NCBI GenBank assembly: GCA_014529385.2
Contig: CM043953.1
Span: 85,339,842 to 85,403,841 of the forward strand
DNA length: 64,000 nt
Direction of reading: 5' to 3'
Source: Adiantum capillus-veneris
Lineage: Eukaryota; Streptophyta; Polypodiopsida; Polypodiales; Pteridaceae
The notes under the pieces were generated by a model. The model did not search any database and was not told the origin of the DNA. It saw nothing but the letters and a program-made list of their open reading frames with translations. The position numbers and the translations under genes were made by a program. Below, one piece after another: positions 44,642 through 55,390 of the stretch. Within the stretch, counting starts at the first letter, position 1; each line of letters starts with the position of its first letter.

Positions 44642-45806
44642 TGTCGTAGGAACAGAATAATAGAGATAGGCAACAAAAGATAGAGAAAGAGATCTTTGTA
44701 TTGATGGATTTTTGTAGGGTTTTATTACAACAGAGGAGCAATAAAATATATGGACGCACTCCATTGTACGGAGCTCGAACCTCTCGACCACCCCCGAGCT
44801 TCAGTTCGCTTGCATGCAGCGTCTCACTCACACTCGCACTCGCACTCGCACTCACACTCAGTACAGAAGAGGAGATCTGTGAATGATCCCCAAACGCACC
44901 ACCATCGTACTTTTATCCTTCTTTTTCTCGAAAAGCCTGCGACTTCTCAAAATAGCCGCTAATTAAGTGTTCGATCGACTCGATTTTTGCACCAAGTATA
45001 CCTGCGAGAATAAGATAAGAACGTGATCGCTAAGCGATCCGTAAAGGTTAGATTTTTATCATGACACTTTGCACAGATCCTGTTTCACACATTGATTTCT
45101 GCATTGCCTACAAAATAGACAAAAGAACATACTCGTGCAACCAATTTAACATGAAAATCAAAGTAAAGAAAAATATAATTATGTACCTTCATAATCTCAA
45201 TTGCAATAGTCTACCATGAAGAAACAAATCCACTTCTTGGTTGATAGCAGGGAGAACTGTATGATCTTGTATGTCTATCTGTCCTTGTGTATACTACACT
45301 GTTGCTGCCTTCTATTTGTTTTAATCATAACTTTTACAAACAAACTCAGAACAGAGCAATCCAGGTACTCAAAACGACGGGAATAGGTCTGGTCTACAAG
45401 GCATCACAGACAGAATTACGAAAAACGGTTTTCTCTGGCTGAAAATGCAACTTTTAGGTCTCGACTCCTAAAACCTCTATTTTTGGGTCTCCACTACTTT
45501 TTAAACTTATTTTAAGCTTACCAATGCATTTTAAGCTAAAACACATAAATATAAAACACTGATATTAATAAAAATCTCAATTTACTCTTCATAGACAGAC
45601 TATGTGTTATTCATTAATCTTTATCAAATACTTCTTTAGTGTATAATTTAAAGAAAGAATATATGTTCTCTCTTAATATCTCAAACTCATTCATATAAGC
45701 TCTATTTAATAGACTATTCAACAATCTTTCAAATCGTGTTAAACGAAAGATATGCCCTACTACATTCTTCTCGACGTTAAGAACTTCAAAAATTAGTTCT
45801 ATTACA
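44642..45806 (-). repeat. Chromovirus LTR2 (shared middle LTR, divergent U3)
   Basis: It runs from TGTCGTAGGAACAG (44642) to GTTCTATTACA (45806) on the plus strand, about 1165 bp. The first 420 bp or so match LTR1 and LTR3, through GCGATCCGTAAAGGTTAGAT (about 45035-45055). The remaining 750 bp, which is the U3 side, are unrelated to theirs. It is bounded by the primer-site remnant (minus strand ATTGGTATCAG) on one side and a polypurine tract (GATAAGGGGAGAA) on the other. It thus serves as 5' LTR for region 1 and 3' LTR for region 2. Confidence 0.88.
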
Positions 45807-45888
45807 TTCTCCCCTTATCAAAATTAACTCTGTCCTCAGAGTTGGTCGAAAGAGAGAAAAATTCTCTTTGCAAAACACTAAGATCAAC

Positions 45889-46236
45889 TCATGATGCATC
45901 CTCTACTAGATAGTTCTGCCACTTAACCAAAACTTCCACAATGTCTCTATTTCTCAGATGTTTAACACGCCTATCTAGCACTAAGTCTGGTTGTACAGTC
46001 AATGTTCCGTCATCTTTCAACTTAGAGTTGTCCTGCAAAACATGATGCACATTAGGAACATACTTTTTCAATAAACTCACATGAAACACACGATGCACTT
46101 TGACATGAAAAGGCAATTCCAATTTGTAAGCTAATGAACCAATGCGCTTCAAAATTTTAAATGACCCAGCAAATCATGGAGACAATCTCTTATCCTTTCC
46201 AAGAATCAAATGAGACTTCTCGGGAATAACCTTTAA
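45889..46236 (-). pseudogene. Internal region 2: integrase C-terminus and chromodomain
   Basis: The minus-strand frame carries GSLAYKLELPFHVKVHRVFH, then VSLLKKYVPNVHHVLQDNSK, and the chromodomain segment EVLVKWQNYLVEDAS followed by a stop. It matches the end of the region 1 ORF. It is separated from the rest of the integrase by the 1310-bp insertion at 46237-47546. The frame would be kept across the insertion because insertion plus target duplication is 1314 bp (438 x 3). In chromoviruses this domain steers integration to particular chromatin. Confidence 0.85.
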
Positions 46237-47546
46237 CACTAGGTTGGTAACCTAACAGGACATAAAAGTGTCCTTTCAGGGTTTTGAAAAAAACCTCCAA
46301 AACCATAGTAGATCTACTCATTTTGTAAAATCCTTTCATGAGGTTATAGTTCAAGGCCTACTACACATGGAAAAAATAAGAAACTTGTAAAATTTCTCAT
46401 CTTTTGGTCACACCAAGCCTCCAAAGTTGATGGACCAGTACATTTTCATCAAAACAGTCATTTCTTACGTTTTGCTGCATAAAAATAAGATTAGGGATTT
46501 TTGTAGGACTTGAGATAAATTCCCTAGTTAACTTCCATGGGTTGGTGATCAGAACATAAGATTGCTTCTCACTCACTATTTTTTATTTTTCCAAAAGAAA
46601 TAGGTACAAAAAAGTTGAATTTTTACCATTCTGCAAACCTATCATCAAAGTTTCTATAGCCACGCTCAATACAAATAATATATGCATGTTTTCTTAGTTT
46701 CCTATTGTCCTTTAGGTTCATAAGGAGCCATGGAGCATGTCAAAAGAATAATACATCTCTTACCAAGGGGAATCTTGGGGACAAAGATGAAGTGCTAAAT
46801 ACAGCAAACATGAAAAAACTGGGTTCAACATTATGAGTTGTAGAATCCCATAGAAACTATTCAATATCTAGCCAAATTTGATCCTTACTACTAGATATGG
46901 TTACTACCTACAAAATGCATGTAGTTGTCACAAGAAAGTAACAATATTGAAAAAGCTATACTTGATATACTAGAATGTTTCGTTTTCTTCTATAATTGAA
47001 AAAATCAACCATCGTTGTCTACTATGAAAAATAGGGTATTAGGTGCCCCAAAACTCAAGGAATATTAGCTTTATGTTACAATAAGCGACATAGAAAATCA
47101 AAACTGCATTTGGATATCATGAAAGCCACCAAAAAAATCATAGAAGAGCTAAAAAACAGGATTTGACAATTTTTGTAATTTGGTCATAACTTACAACTTT
47201 AACATTTATTTCTCCCTAGAAGCATCATGACATGTTGAGGACTACTAAAGATAGTTCTCTAGCATTATAAACCTCACAAACATGAATTCTAGAGTGGTAT
47301 AGTTGCAAAAAGTTAAAAAAAGCCAAAAACAGGACCCGGTTTTTCACACAGTTTAGGTTGTGAAATGTTGTGCAAGGAAAGGTTAAAGATGGAATTGATA
47401 CTCCAAAAAAACGTTGAATTTTTTTCAGCTCATGAGACAACTTTCTAGATAGATAGCACCTCAAAATCCTTTTTGAAACTCTTGGCATAATTCAAGGAAA
47501 ATGGTCACTTAAGAGGACATAAAAGTGTCCCATTACCAACCTAGTG
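46237..47546. mobile_element. 1310-bp TTAA-flanked DNA element, piggyBac-like non-autonomous
   Basis: The ends are perfect 14-bp inverted repeats CACTAGGTTGGTAA, each followed inward by the hairpin-forming GGACATAAAAGTGTCC (46257-46272; 47515-47530). The flanks are TTAA on both sides (46233-46236, 47547-47550). The paralogous region 1 shows the empty site with a single TTAA (42908-42911), so TTAA is the target duplication. TTAA specificity and a C-A-C-T-A-G start fit the piggyBac superfamily. CACTA elements start similarly but duplicate 3 bp. No transposase is recognisable (largest frame 87 codons), so it would depend on a transposase elsewhere. Confidence 0.8.
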
Positions 47547-47550
47547 TTAA

Positions 47551-49983
47551 GAAAACCATATCACCAGTTTCATACTCCACAACCCGATGTTTCTTGTCAT
47601 AATACAATTTATGTCTCTTTTGAGCTTCTCTAATATTCCCCCTGATTTTGGCCAACTCCTTATCCATTTTCTCAAGCATCTCACGTGACAGTTCTACCTT
47701 ATTCCTCGAGTTAAGAAAATTAATAGGTGTGGGACAGTTATAGCCATACATTGCCTCAAACGGAGTCATCCTAATAGATGAATGATATGAACTGTTGTAT
47801 GCAAATTCAACCAAAGACAAATATTCATTCCAATTTGATTGGTTTTCATTGACATACATTCGTAACATATCTTCTAAAATACCATTCACTCTCTTCATTT
47901 CCCCATCAGTTTGAGGATGAAAAGTAGTAGACATGCGTAATAGGGTACCTATAGAGTCAAAAGTCGCTCTCCAAAACTAAGAAGCGAACTTAGAATCTCT
48001 GTCAGACACTATGCTCTTGGGCATGCCATGCAAACGAAATATCTCTTTCACAAAAAAGCGTGCAATGGTCAAAGCAGTATCAATTACTTTTACAGGAAAC
48101 AAGTGAGCTTGTTTTGTGAGTCTATCTACCACCACAAAGATCGAGTCATACCCTCCACGAGTAGTACGAAGTCTAATGATAAAGTCCATGGATATAGACT
48201 CCCACTTCTGTAAAGGAATGTCTAAGGGTTGAAGGTCACCAAGCATCCTCTTATGCTCAATCATAACTTGTTGACATTAAAAGCACTCACGCACATAATT
48301 CTTAACATCCAATTTCATACGCGGCCAAAATAATGAACTTTTAATCTTTTCATATGTTTTATTCAATCCAGGATGACCAGAAAAAGGTGAGTTATGACAC
48401 TCATCCAGAATTTGACTCTTAAAAGCAGAATTTGCAAGAATACACAAGCGGTCATAATAATACAGATTTTCCTTATACAAGTGATATATGTTCTCATACA
48501 TCTCACCAATATTCTCACGCAAGAATTTCAAAATAGGCATGTAAAAAAAATCATTTTCAATTTCGGCATGTATCTCATCAATCAAATTGGATCGCACAAT
48601 AGTCAACAAATTACACATGGGTCTACGACTCAATGCATCTGCAACTTTATTTTCTTTTCCACACAAATACTTCAAATCAAAATCATACTCAACTAGCAAT
48701 TCAATCCATCTCCTTTTTCTGTTGTTTAACAATGGCTGAGTGAAAATATACTTCAAACTTTGATGATCAGTACGCAATTCAAATTTGACACCAAGCAAAA
48801 GATGACGCCAATGTTTCAATGCATGAACAACAGCAAGCAATTCTAGATCATGTGTTGCATAGTTCAATTCATGTCGTCTTAATTTCCTAGACTCATATGC
48901 AACCACTCTTCCTTCTTGTGTCAAAACATAACCTAATTGTTCACCACTAGCGTCACATGACACAACAAATGGTTTGCCCATCTCAGGAACTTTTAAAACA
49001 CAATTTTCCGCTATTTTTGCCTTCAAGGTCTCAAAAGTAGTCTCACAGGTAGAAGTCTACACAAAACCCTTGTCTTTCTTGGTCAATTCGGTCAAAGGAC
49101 TTGCTATCTTAGAGAAATCTTTAATGTGTGCTCTCTCATATTGTTCTAGACCCATAAATCTTCTCACATCCCTTAATGACTTAGGTGTTGGCCACTCCTT
49201 AATAGTCTTAACTTTGTCAAGATCAATGTGAATCCCCTCTTTAGAAATCACTCTTCCCAAATACACAATCTGATCCTTTGCAAAAGAACACTTACTTGCT
49301 TTGGCATACAATTTATGCTCACGTAAAACCTCAAATGTTTTCTTTAAGTGCAATGCATGATCTTCTTCATTCTTAGAATACACAGAAATATCATCCAAGA
49401 ATACCAGAATGAAGTCATCAAGATACGGGTGAAAAATATTATTCATTAAGAACATGAAAGTTGTTGGTGCATTAGTCAAACCAAAAGAAAGAACTGTAAA
49501 TTCATAATGCCCATAATGTGTACGAAAAGCAGTCTTTGGAATGTCCTTAGCCTTGATGCGGATTTGATGGTAGCCAGAACGAAGGTCGACCTTTGAAAAT
49601 ATTTTGGCACCACTCAAATGGCTAAGCAATTCATCTATGTGAGGAAGAGGATATTTGTTCTTGATGGTCTGTTTGTTTAATCCCCTATAGTCAATGCATA
49701 ACCTATATGTACCATCCTTTTTCTTTTGGAATAACACATGACTACCCCAAGGAGATACACTAGGTTTAATACCCTTTTTCAAAAGATCATCAAGTTGTAT
49801 CTTGAGCTCTTTAAGCTCATCAATGTTGAACCTATATGGAGCCCTTGAATAAGGTGTTGCTGCTGGATATAGATCTATGGCATGGTCTACCGCTCTAGGC
49901 GGAGGCATACTAGGAAGATCGTCCGGGAACACATCCTTAAATTCATGTAAGAGATCCTCTACAAATTTTGGATTTGTTTCTTT
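47551..49983 (-). pseudogene. Internal region 2: RT, RNase H and integrase with in-frame stops
   Basis: One frame runs through the region with stops at about 49981, 49054, 48274 and 47974. RT has DGTYRLCIDYRGLNKQTIKN, LRSGYHQIRIKAKDIPKTAF and the catalytic pair VFLDDISVYSKNEEDH. RNase H has VVSCDASGEQLGYVLTQEG. Integrase has VRECF, a stop replacing Gln, and SDRDSKFAS. The catalytic Glu segment reads DGEMKRVNG where region 1 has DGETERVNR, so the DDE Glu is replaced by Lys. Integrase would be inactive even without the stops. Confidence 0.88.
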
Positions 49984-50757
49984 CTATTTATTCCCAGATT
50001 CTTCTTTAATCTCGTTAGCAAACACAAGAAATGTCTCACACCCTTGTCTCACCCCCCTCAAAAGTTTCATGGCAGAAATCAGAAGTGATTTAGTATTTCT
50101 CTCCTCAGCTTTAATCGCATGACCATCTCTATTTTTAAAAACCAATTCACCCCTCTCACAATCAATCAAAGCATGATTCGCAGCCAACCAATCCATTCCC
50201 AGAATTACATCCCATTCACCCATGCTAATAACATAGAATTCTCCCGAATGTTTCTCTTTGTTCAACAAAAAAGGTAAGTTTTGAATATGACCCTGTGTAT
50301 AATGTTTCTTCCCATTGGCCAATTCTACAGGTCTCCTAATGTGGGAATCAGAATTCAATTTCAAAGTCTGTGCAAGCTTGTTAGACATAAAACAATGCGT
50401 ACTACCCGAATCAATGAGAAAATTCACAATTTTAGTTCCTATCTTACCCCGAATTCTTATAATGGATGCCCTTAAATGATGAACAGACGTTGTCATACAT
50501 TTCATAGGAATTTCAGAGCACTTACCTTCCTCGCTCGCTTCCTCAATCGTGGTGTCCATTGCATTCATATTGGCTTCCATTCGTGCAAGAACCGCCTGAT
50601 CGATCTCCTTATTTGGGCATTCGAACGTCTTGTGACCTTGCTCACCGCAATGGAAACATAACCCAAATTTCCTTGCTCGTTCTAGAAAAGCAGGATCATG
50701 TTGCCACCGCATCGGTTGTCGTCTTCTTTGATTCTGATTTGCATCATTCTCACCCAA
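49984..50757 (-). pseudogene. Internal region 2: nucleocapsid zinc knuckle and protease
   Basis: This 257-codon minus-strand frame contains the zinc knuckle CFHCGEQGHKTFEC (CX2CX4HX4C, complete) and the aspartic protease loop FLIDSGSTHCFMSN with the canonical Asp-Ser-Gly. A flap-type segment is followed by WDVILGMDWLAANHALIDCE. It ends at TAG 49981-49983, in the same frame as the RT segment that follows. A single stop therefore separates protease from RT. That stop is probably a decay mutation; a readthrough arrangement cannot be excluded from one copy. Confidence 0.85.
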
Positions 50758-50969
50758 ATTTTGATTGCGGTTGTTTACAGCATTCTGATTTGTACTCTAA
50801 TTTCGATTGAAATTCTGATTCTGATTTGAAAAATTATTAGGTTGTCTTCTCTGATTATTTGTAAAATTCCTTCAGGGATATTCACTGTTTGTCTGGAAAG
50901 GCCTATTCTGTGTTCTATGCCCGATAGATATAATTCTGCTTGGAGTAGGGTTGCGGCTCTCATACTTCA

Positions 50970-51868
50970 CCTTATTCTCATAATTTTCGGCCTTCGCAAT
51001 AGCATCTAGAAAATCGATAGTCCCCCGCACCCTTGACTTGATAATACAGATCTTTACGCAGTCCTTCGATAAATTTGTTTGTCAACGCCTCTCCTTCTAC
51101 TTCATGTGCATACTTGTGAAGTCGCATGAACTTCTCCTTATACTCATGTACAGTAAGACTTGGCTTGTCCTCAGGTTGCTGCTGAAACTTGTAAAACTCC
51201 ATCTTTTTATCCATTTCATAGTGTGGAGAACAGTACCTCTTATACGCTTGCGTTTTAAACTCCTCCCAAGTGATTGGAGTAACCTTTGTTCGCTGTTTAA
51301 GGTATGCTTTCCACCAAAGCTTTGCGGTTTGTCGAAGATGAACAACTGCAACCTTTGCTTTTGCTTCTTCATAGAACTTCTTCAATGCAAAATAATCTTC
51401 TAACTCTTCAATCCATGCTTCGAGATCTTCGCCACTTTTCTCGATGCCATTAAACTCGTTAATCTTTGCCTTCTTGAAGACTTGCTACAAAGCTGCCCTT
51501 TCAGAATCTTAATCTGCATCTTCTTCATCACGTCTCCTTCTTCGTCCTCTCCTTTCATTAGTTTACGCTTCGCCGTCATCCCTCTCTCTTTCGTGTGGAC
51601 GACCTCGCCGTCCATCACCACCGTTCCCACCATCACCACCATCACCACTGCCAGGTGCCCCAGCGCCAACTCGATGATTATTGTTTCCTGATGGAATAGC
51701 ATGGTTCCTGTCTTCTTGTTCGCCATGAAGCTCCACATAGATATTAGGGTCTCGTGCTGTTTTGCCCCGCAGAGCCTCAGCACGCTCCCGATTTGAAATT
51801 TCCAAATCTTCTCGTAGTTGTCGAATCAGGTCTTCTTGCTCCTTTATCTTCTTCTCGTATGCGTCCAT
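50970..51868 (-). pseudogene. Internal region 2: gag (capsid), frame-shifted
   Basis: A likely start is the minus-strand ATG at 51868 (MDAYEKKIKEQEDLIRQLRE, coiled-coil-like). A Gly/Asp/Arg-rich segment and then a capsid region follow: ALKKFYEEAKAKVAVVHLRQ, KLWWKAYLKQR, WEEFKTQAYKRYCSPHYEMD, HEYKEKFMRLHKYA and KFIEGLRKDLYYQVK. This is the retrotransposon gag pattern. Stops at about 51566 and 51487 and a frame break near 50980 prevent a full protein. Confidence 0.82.
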
Positions 51869-51886
51869 GTCCAGAATCAACCGCTT

Positions 51887-51900
51887 GCTCTGATACCAAT
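51887..51900 (-). promoter_or_regulatory. Chromovirus primer-binding site (initiator tRNA-Met)
   Basis: Directly inside LTR3 the minus strand reads ATTGGTATCAGAGC. TGGTATCAGAGC is the standard plant initiator tRNA-Met primer site, which primes minus-strand DNA synthesis. A truncated version (ATTGGTATCAG) borders LTR2 at 44631-44641, where the region 1 deletion begins. Confidence 0.92.
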
Positions 51901-52810
51901 TGTCACAGGAACAGAATAATAGAGATAGACAGCAAAGACAGAGAAAGAGATATTTGTATTGATAGTGTTTGATACAACACAAGAGCAATAAAATATATGG
52001 GCGCACTCCGTTGTACGGAGCTCGAACCTCCCGACCACCCCTGAGGTTCAGTCCGCTTGCATGCAACGTCTCACTCGCACTCGCAGAAGAGAGATCGGTG
52101 AATGATCCCCCAAAACGCACCACCCGTCCTTCTATTATGATTTTTCCTCCAAAAGCATGCGACCTCTCAAAATAGCCGCTTTTCTATTTTTGGCGTTTGG
52201 TCGACTCGACTTACGCGCCAAGTATACCTGCGAGAATAAGTTAAGAACGTGATCGTGAAGCGATCCGTAAAGGTTAGATTTTTAAAACTTTTTTTTTAAA
52301 AAAAAAGTCCCAAAATTTTCAGCTGTCTTTAACTGAACATAACTCCCAAACAGAGCCAAAACAGCCCAAGTCCGTCTCACACAATCTTGTTGCCCTCGCT
52401 GCGCTCTTCGACGTCTATGTGATGGAAAATTTCCATAGCCTGCTCTGATTTGCTGAAAATCAACCTGCAAAACAACATTTTCTACAAAAATGATGCAAAA
52501 ACAGCAAATCCCACTTTTTTCTTAATCTTTGGCCCTCAATGAGCATCAAAACATCAAAATCTCTAAAGACTCAGAGAACCAAAGTTGTTTCTTATAACAC
52601 AGGCTTCAATCGCTTCATACAACACTTTTCCAAAATCCCACGTTAACACCTTAAAAAATGCCCCAGAAAGTGCCTTCCGGATCAAAAAAATTTATTGGAC
52701 GGAAACAACCCACACATCCTTCTACACAATGGACTAACTTTAAAATGACCAAAACTTCCTAGAAAAACAAAATTTATTGCTAAAACACCTCAAAATCAAG
52801 TCCTGTTACA
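51901..52810 (-). repeat. Chromovirus LTR3 (5' outer LTR)
   Basis: It runs from TGTCACAGGAACAG to GTCCTGTTACA on the plus strand, 910 bp. It is followed by target duplication ATATG (52811-52815) and then by resumption of the Tat-like protease. It is close to LTR1 throughout, including the U3. Small indels include fewer copies of a CTCGCACTCGCA repeat. Confidence 0.92.
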
Positions 52811-53622
52811 ATATGGGACAAGGTTATGTTGATGGTGGAGCCAAAATATGTGTCATAACACACTCATGCGTTGAGAAGATGGTTCTTACAGTCACTGGGG
52901 CGTCAGGCTTTTGGATCAAATTGGCAAACCATCAAAAAGTAGAATGTTTGGGTGTTGTAAAGAGCTTAGAAGTGGAGGCGTATGATGAAAAGGTAGTGGT
53001 TGATTTTCATGTGATTCTAGCGGGGTTGGGAGCATATCCTATTATACTGGGTAGAGCATGGTTACGTGCAGTGGGAGCTATTCAAGATTTGAGACGTGGT
53101 ACAATTAGCCTCTATGGAAAGATAGGTGCCAAGAAGCTATATAATATGGTCACAAGGAAAGTATTGGAGGAGCTTTATGAAAATGAGGATGAGTCTAGTG
53201 ATGAAGACTATTCCACAATGACTGACCAGGACAGTGATAGTACTACCAACAGTGATGAGGATGTGGATGTTGCATTTCTTCCAATGGACAAAGAAATCCA
53301 TGAGTCTAGTTTGGTTGCATTTGCAAATGAGATTGAAGATGAAAGTGAAGGGGCTCATGAAGTGATCGACGGGATGATGCAAACCAAGGTTGAATTTTCA
53401 AAGAAGCAGGAATTGATGACACAAATGATCAGTGGATACCTCTCAACTATGGAGAAGGATATATATTTGCACATGCTGGCTAGTTTTCCTGATTTGTTCA
53501 TTACTCCATATGAAGAGATTAGAGGGTTCAAGGGAGAAGAGATGCATATAGAGCTGAAAGAAGGTGCTAAGCCAGTGCGACAAAGGCTAATAAGGATGGG
53601 TCAAGAGCAAATGGAAGCCTAG
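52811..53622 (+). pseudogene. Tat-like protease and RT N-terminus
   Basis: After the ATATG duplication the frame continues GQGYVDGGAKICVITHSCV. This is the protease loop with Asp retained but Gly in place of the usual Ser/Thr. Next come LGAYPIILGRAWLRAVGAIQ, an acidic linker (ENEDESSDEDYSTMTDQDSD), and the RT entry MHIELKEGAKPVRQRLIRMG. A TAG at 53620-53622 interrupts it. The segment is the direct continuation of the frame that ends at 41584 on the far side of the chromovirus insertion. Confidence 0.82.
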
Positions 53623-54893
53623 CGGGAAGAGGTGGACAAGTTATTGAAGGCAGGGTTCATAGTCCTAGTGGAGAACAACAAAATGGGAGAGTCCAGTATT
53701 GGTCAGCCCAAAGAAGGATGGAAAGTGGAGGATTTGTGTAGATTTTAAACCCTTAAACTCATCCACTAAGAAGAACCCATATCCTCTTCCATTTATCGAT
53801 CAGATCTTGGATTCGGTGGCGGGTTATGAGACGTATATAGTGTGTGATGGGTTTTCAGGCTATTTCCAATTGAAGATTGCTCTTAAAGACCGAACAAAGA
53901 CACCTTTCATTACACCATGGGGTTGTTATTGCTACATGGTATTGCCATTTGGGCTAAAAAATGGACCATCCTCTATCAAGAGAGAGAAAATTGGGTATTG
54001 GCACCATTCATTGGTAGTTGTGTTAAAGATTTCATGGACGATTTCTGTGTCTACAGTAGTAGGGTTGATACCATGAGAAGCTATATATGGTATTGGATCA
54101 ATATGACAAATGTGGAGGACAACTAAATCCAAAGAAATGTCATCTAGCATAGCCAAGGGTGAAGTTATTGGGCCATATGGTGTCAGAAAATGGCATTGAG
54201 GCTGATCCAGACAAGGTTAAGTGTATTATTCTTCTTCCATCATCTAAGAGTACAAAGAAATTGGCAACCTTTATACACAAAGTGAAGTACATGGTGCGGC
54301 TCATTCCATTGTCTTCATAGCTCCTTTATCCATTACAACAAGTGGCAAAGCATGATCCATTGCAAAGGGATGACAGGTGTGAAGAAGTTTTTCAAGAGGT
54401 GTTAGGGGGGATTCAGCCATGCAGGCTCCTGATTGGGAGCAAGCGTTTTATGTAAATCCATCAGTAGAGGGGATGATGCCATTGGAGCCATGCTATTGCA
54501 AAAGGGGAAGGGAAGCCATTATATGAGGCTAGTGTATTGTGCAAGCCTAGTAAAGTTGGTAGCAGAGAGAAAATTCTCGGAAGTAGAGCTAGTGATGGCC
54601 AGTGTAATATTTTCTTGTCAATGATTTTATCATTAATTTCTACGACAACCCTTTGTTTTATGAACAAGTTACACCTTTTTTCCACAGTTAATTTATGGCA
54701 CTAACATGTCAAATGTGGTCAAGAAATGGGTAATTGAGGTGCAAGAGTTTGAATTTTCTTTTCTAGTGGAAGATAGTACAAGAGCTACCCTAGTTGATTT
54801 GTTGACTTACAAGGAGAATCTCCTTCTTGTTAAGGAAGAGGTGTTGAGAAGGGTAGTTGAAGAAGTGCCATAGATCAGCAATGCACATGTGTT
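53623..54893 (+). pseudogene. Tat-like reverse transcriptase and first RNase H (degenerate)
   Basis: RT motifs are spread over three frames: LLKAGFIV, VSPKKDGKWRICVDFKPLN, YIVCDGFSGYFQLKIALKD (first catalytic Asp), FITPWGCYCYMVLPFGLKN, then MDDFCVYSS (catalytic pair) in another frame. Next come GGQLNPKKCHLA and RVKLLGHMVSENGIEADPD. A worn RNase H follows, with DDAIGAMLLQKGKG at about 54472. Numerous frameshifts and stops are present. It is closely related in motif content to the gypsy remnant at 0.8-1.4 kb. Confidence 0.82.
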
Positions 54894-55310
54894 CTTCTTT
54901 GATGGCTCATAAAAAACGAGCCATGATGCGGCTTCAGGGGGTATAGCACTCTACGATCCAGAGGGGAAGCTAGTATGCAAGAGAGGGTTCAAATTGGATG
55001 CTCATAGTACAATGAGGCTGAATATGCTACTTTGGAAGCTGGATTACACTTTTGTTTGAAGCATGGGATTAGCACGTTGAGCATAAAAGGTGATGCCTTG
55101 CTAGTTGTGAAGCAAGTGTTTCATGTGTGGAAGAGCAAGAACACCTCATTTAAGGAAATGTGTTTCAGAATTAAAGGCCTATTAAAAAAGTTTGAAGCAT
55201 GGAGCATCAGACACATTGAATGTGCTCTAAATGGAGAGGCACATGAAGTAGCTCAAAGCATGATTGGGGAGCTATTTGTGTTGAGGACCAATTTACCTCT
55301 ATATCATGGC
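54894..55310 (+). pseudogene. Tat-like second RNase H domain (aRNH type)
   Basis: The sequence reads FFDGS, a TAA, then KTSHDAASGGIALYDPEGKL. NEAEYATLEAGLHFCLKHG and LSIKGDALLVVKQV follow, with the pattern Asp, Glu, Asp of an RNase H fold of the cellular type. Its place between the pol RNase H and integrase is diagnostic of the Tat lineage of plant Ty3/gypsy elements, which gained an extra RNase H. The frame from about 55032 to 55421 is open for 129 codons. The first catalytic strand is interrupted by a stop. Confidence 0.75.
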
Positions 55311-55390
55311 CTCGAAAGTTTGGCTCAAGAAGAGGAGGTTTTGCTAAAGGAATCATTTAGAAGGACATTCAAAAGTCTAAGAAGTATGGT

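Larger units (their letters stand above)
41585..52810 (-). mobile_element. Chromodomain Ty3/gypsy composite with three LTRs
   Basis: Perfect 5-bp target duplications ATATG flank the block (41580-41584 and 52811-52815). On the minus strand the order is LTR3 (52810-51901), internal region 2 (51900-45807), LTR2 (45806-44642), internal region 1 (44641-42487), LTR1 (42486-41585). LTR1 and LTR3 are closely similar. LTR2 shares only their R/U5-side part. Both internal regions encode chromodomain-bearing integrase, so this is a chromovirus. Internal region 2 is the longer (gag to chromodomain) but has stops and a DNA insertion. Region 1 is internally deleted but open. Confidence 0.93.

Noticed and set aside
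46237-47546. Classifying the TTAA element as a CACTA transposon because it starts CACTA
   Set aside because: The paralogous empty site shows a 4-bp TTAA duplication, and symmetric ends are obtained only with TTAA outside. CACTA elements duplicate 3 bp.
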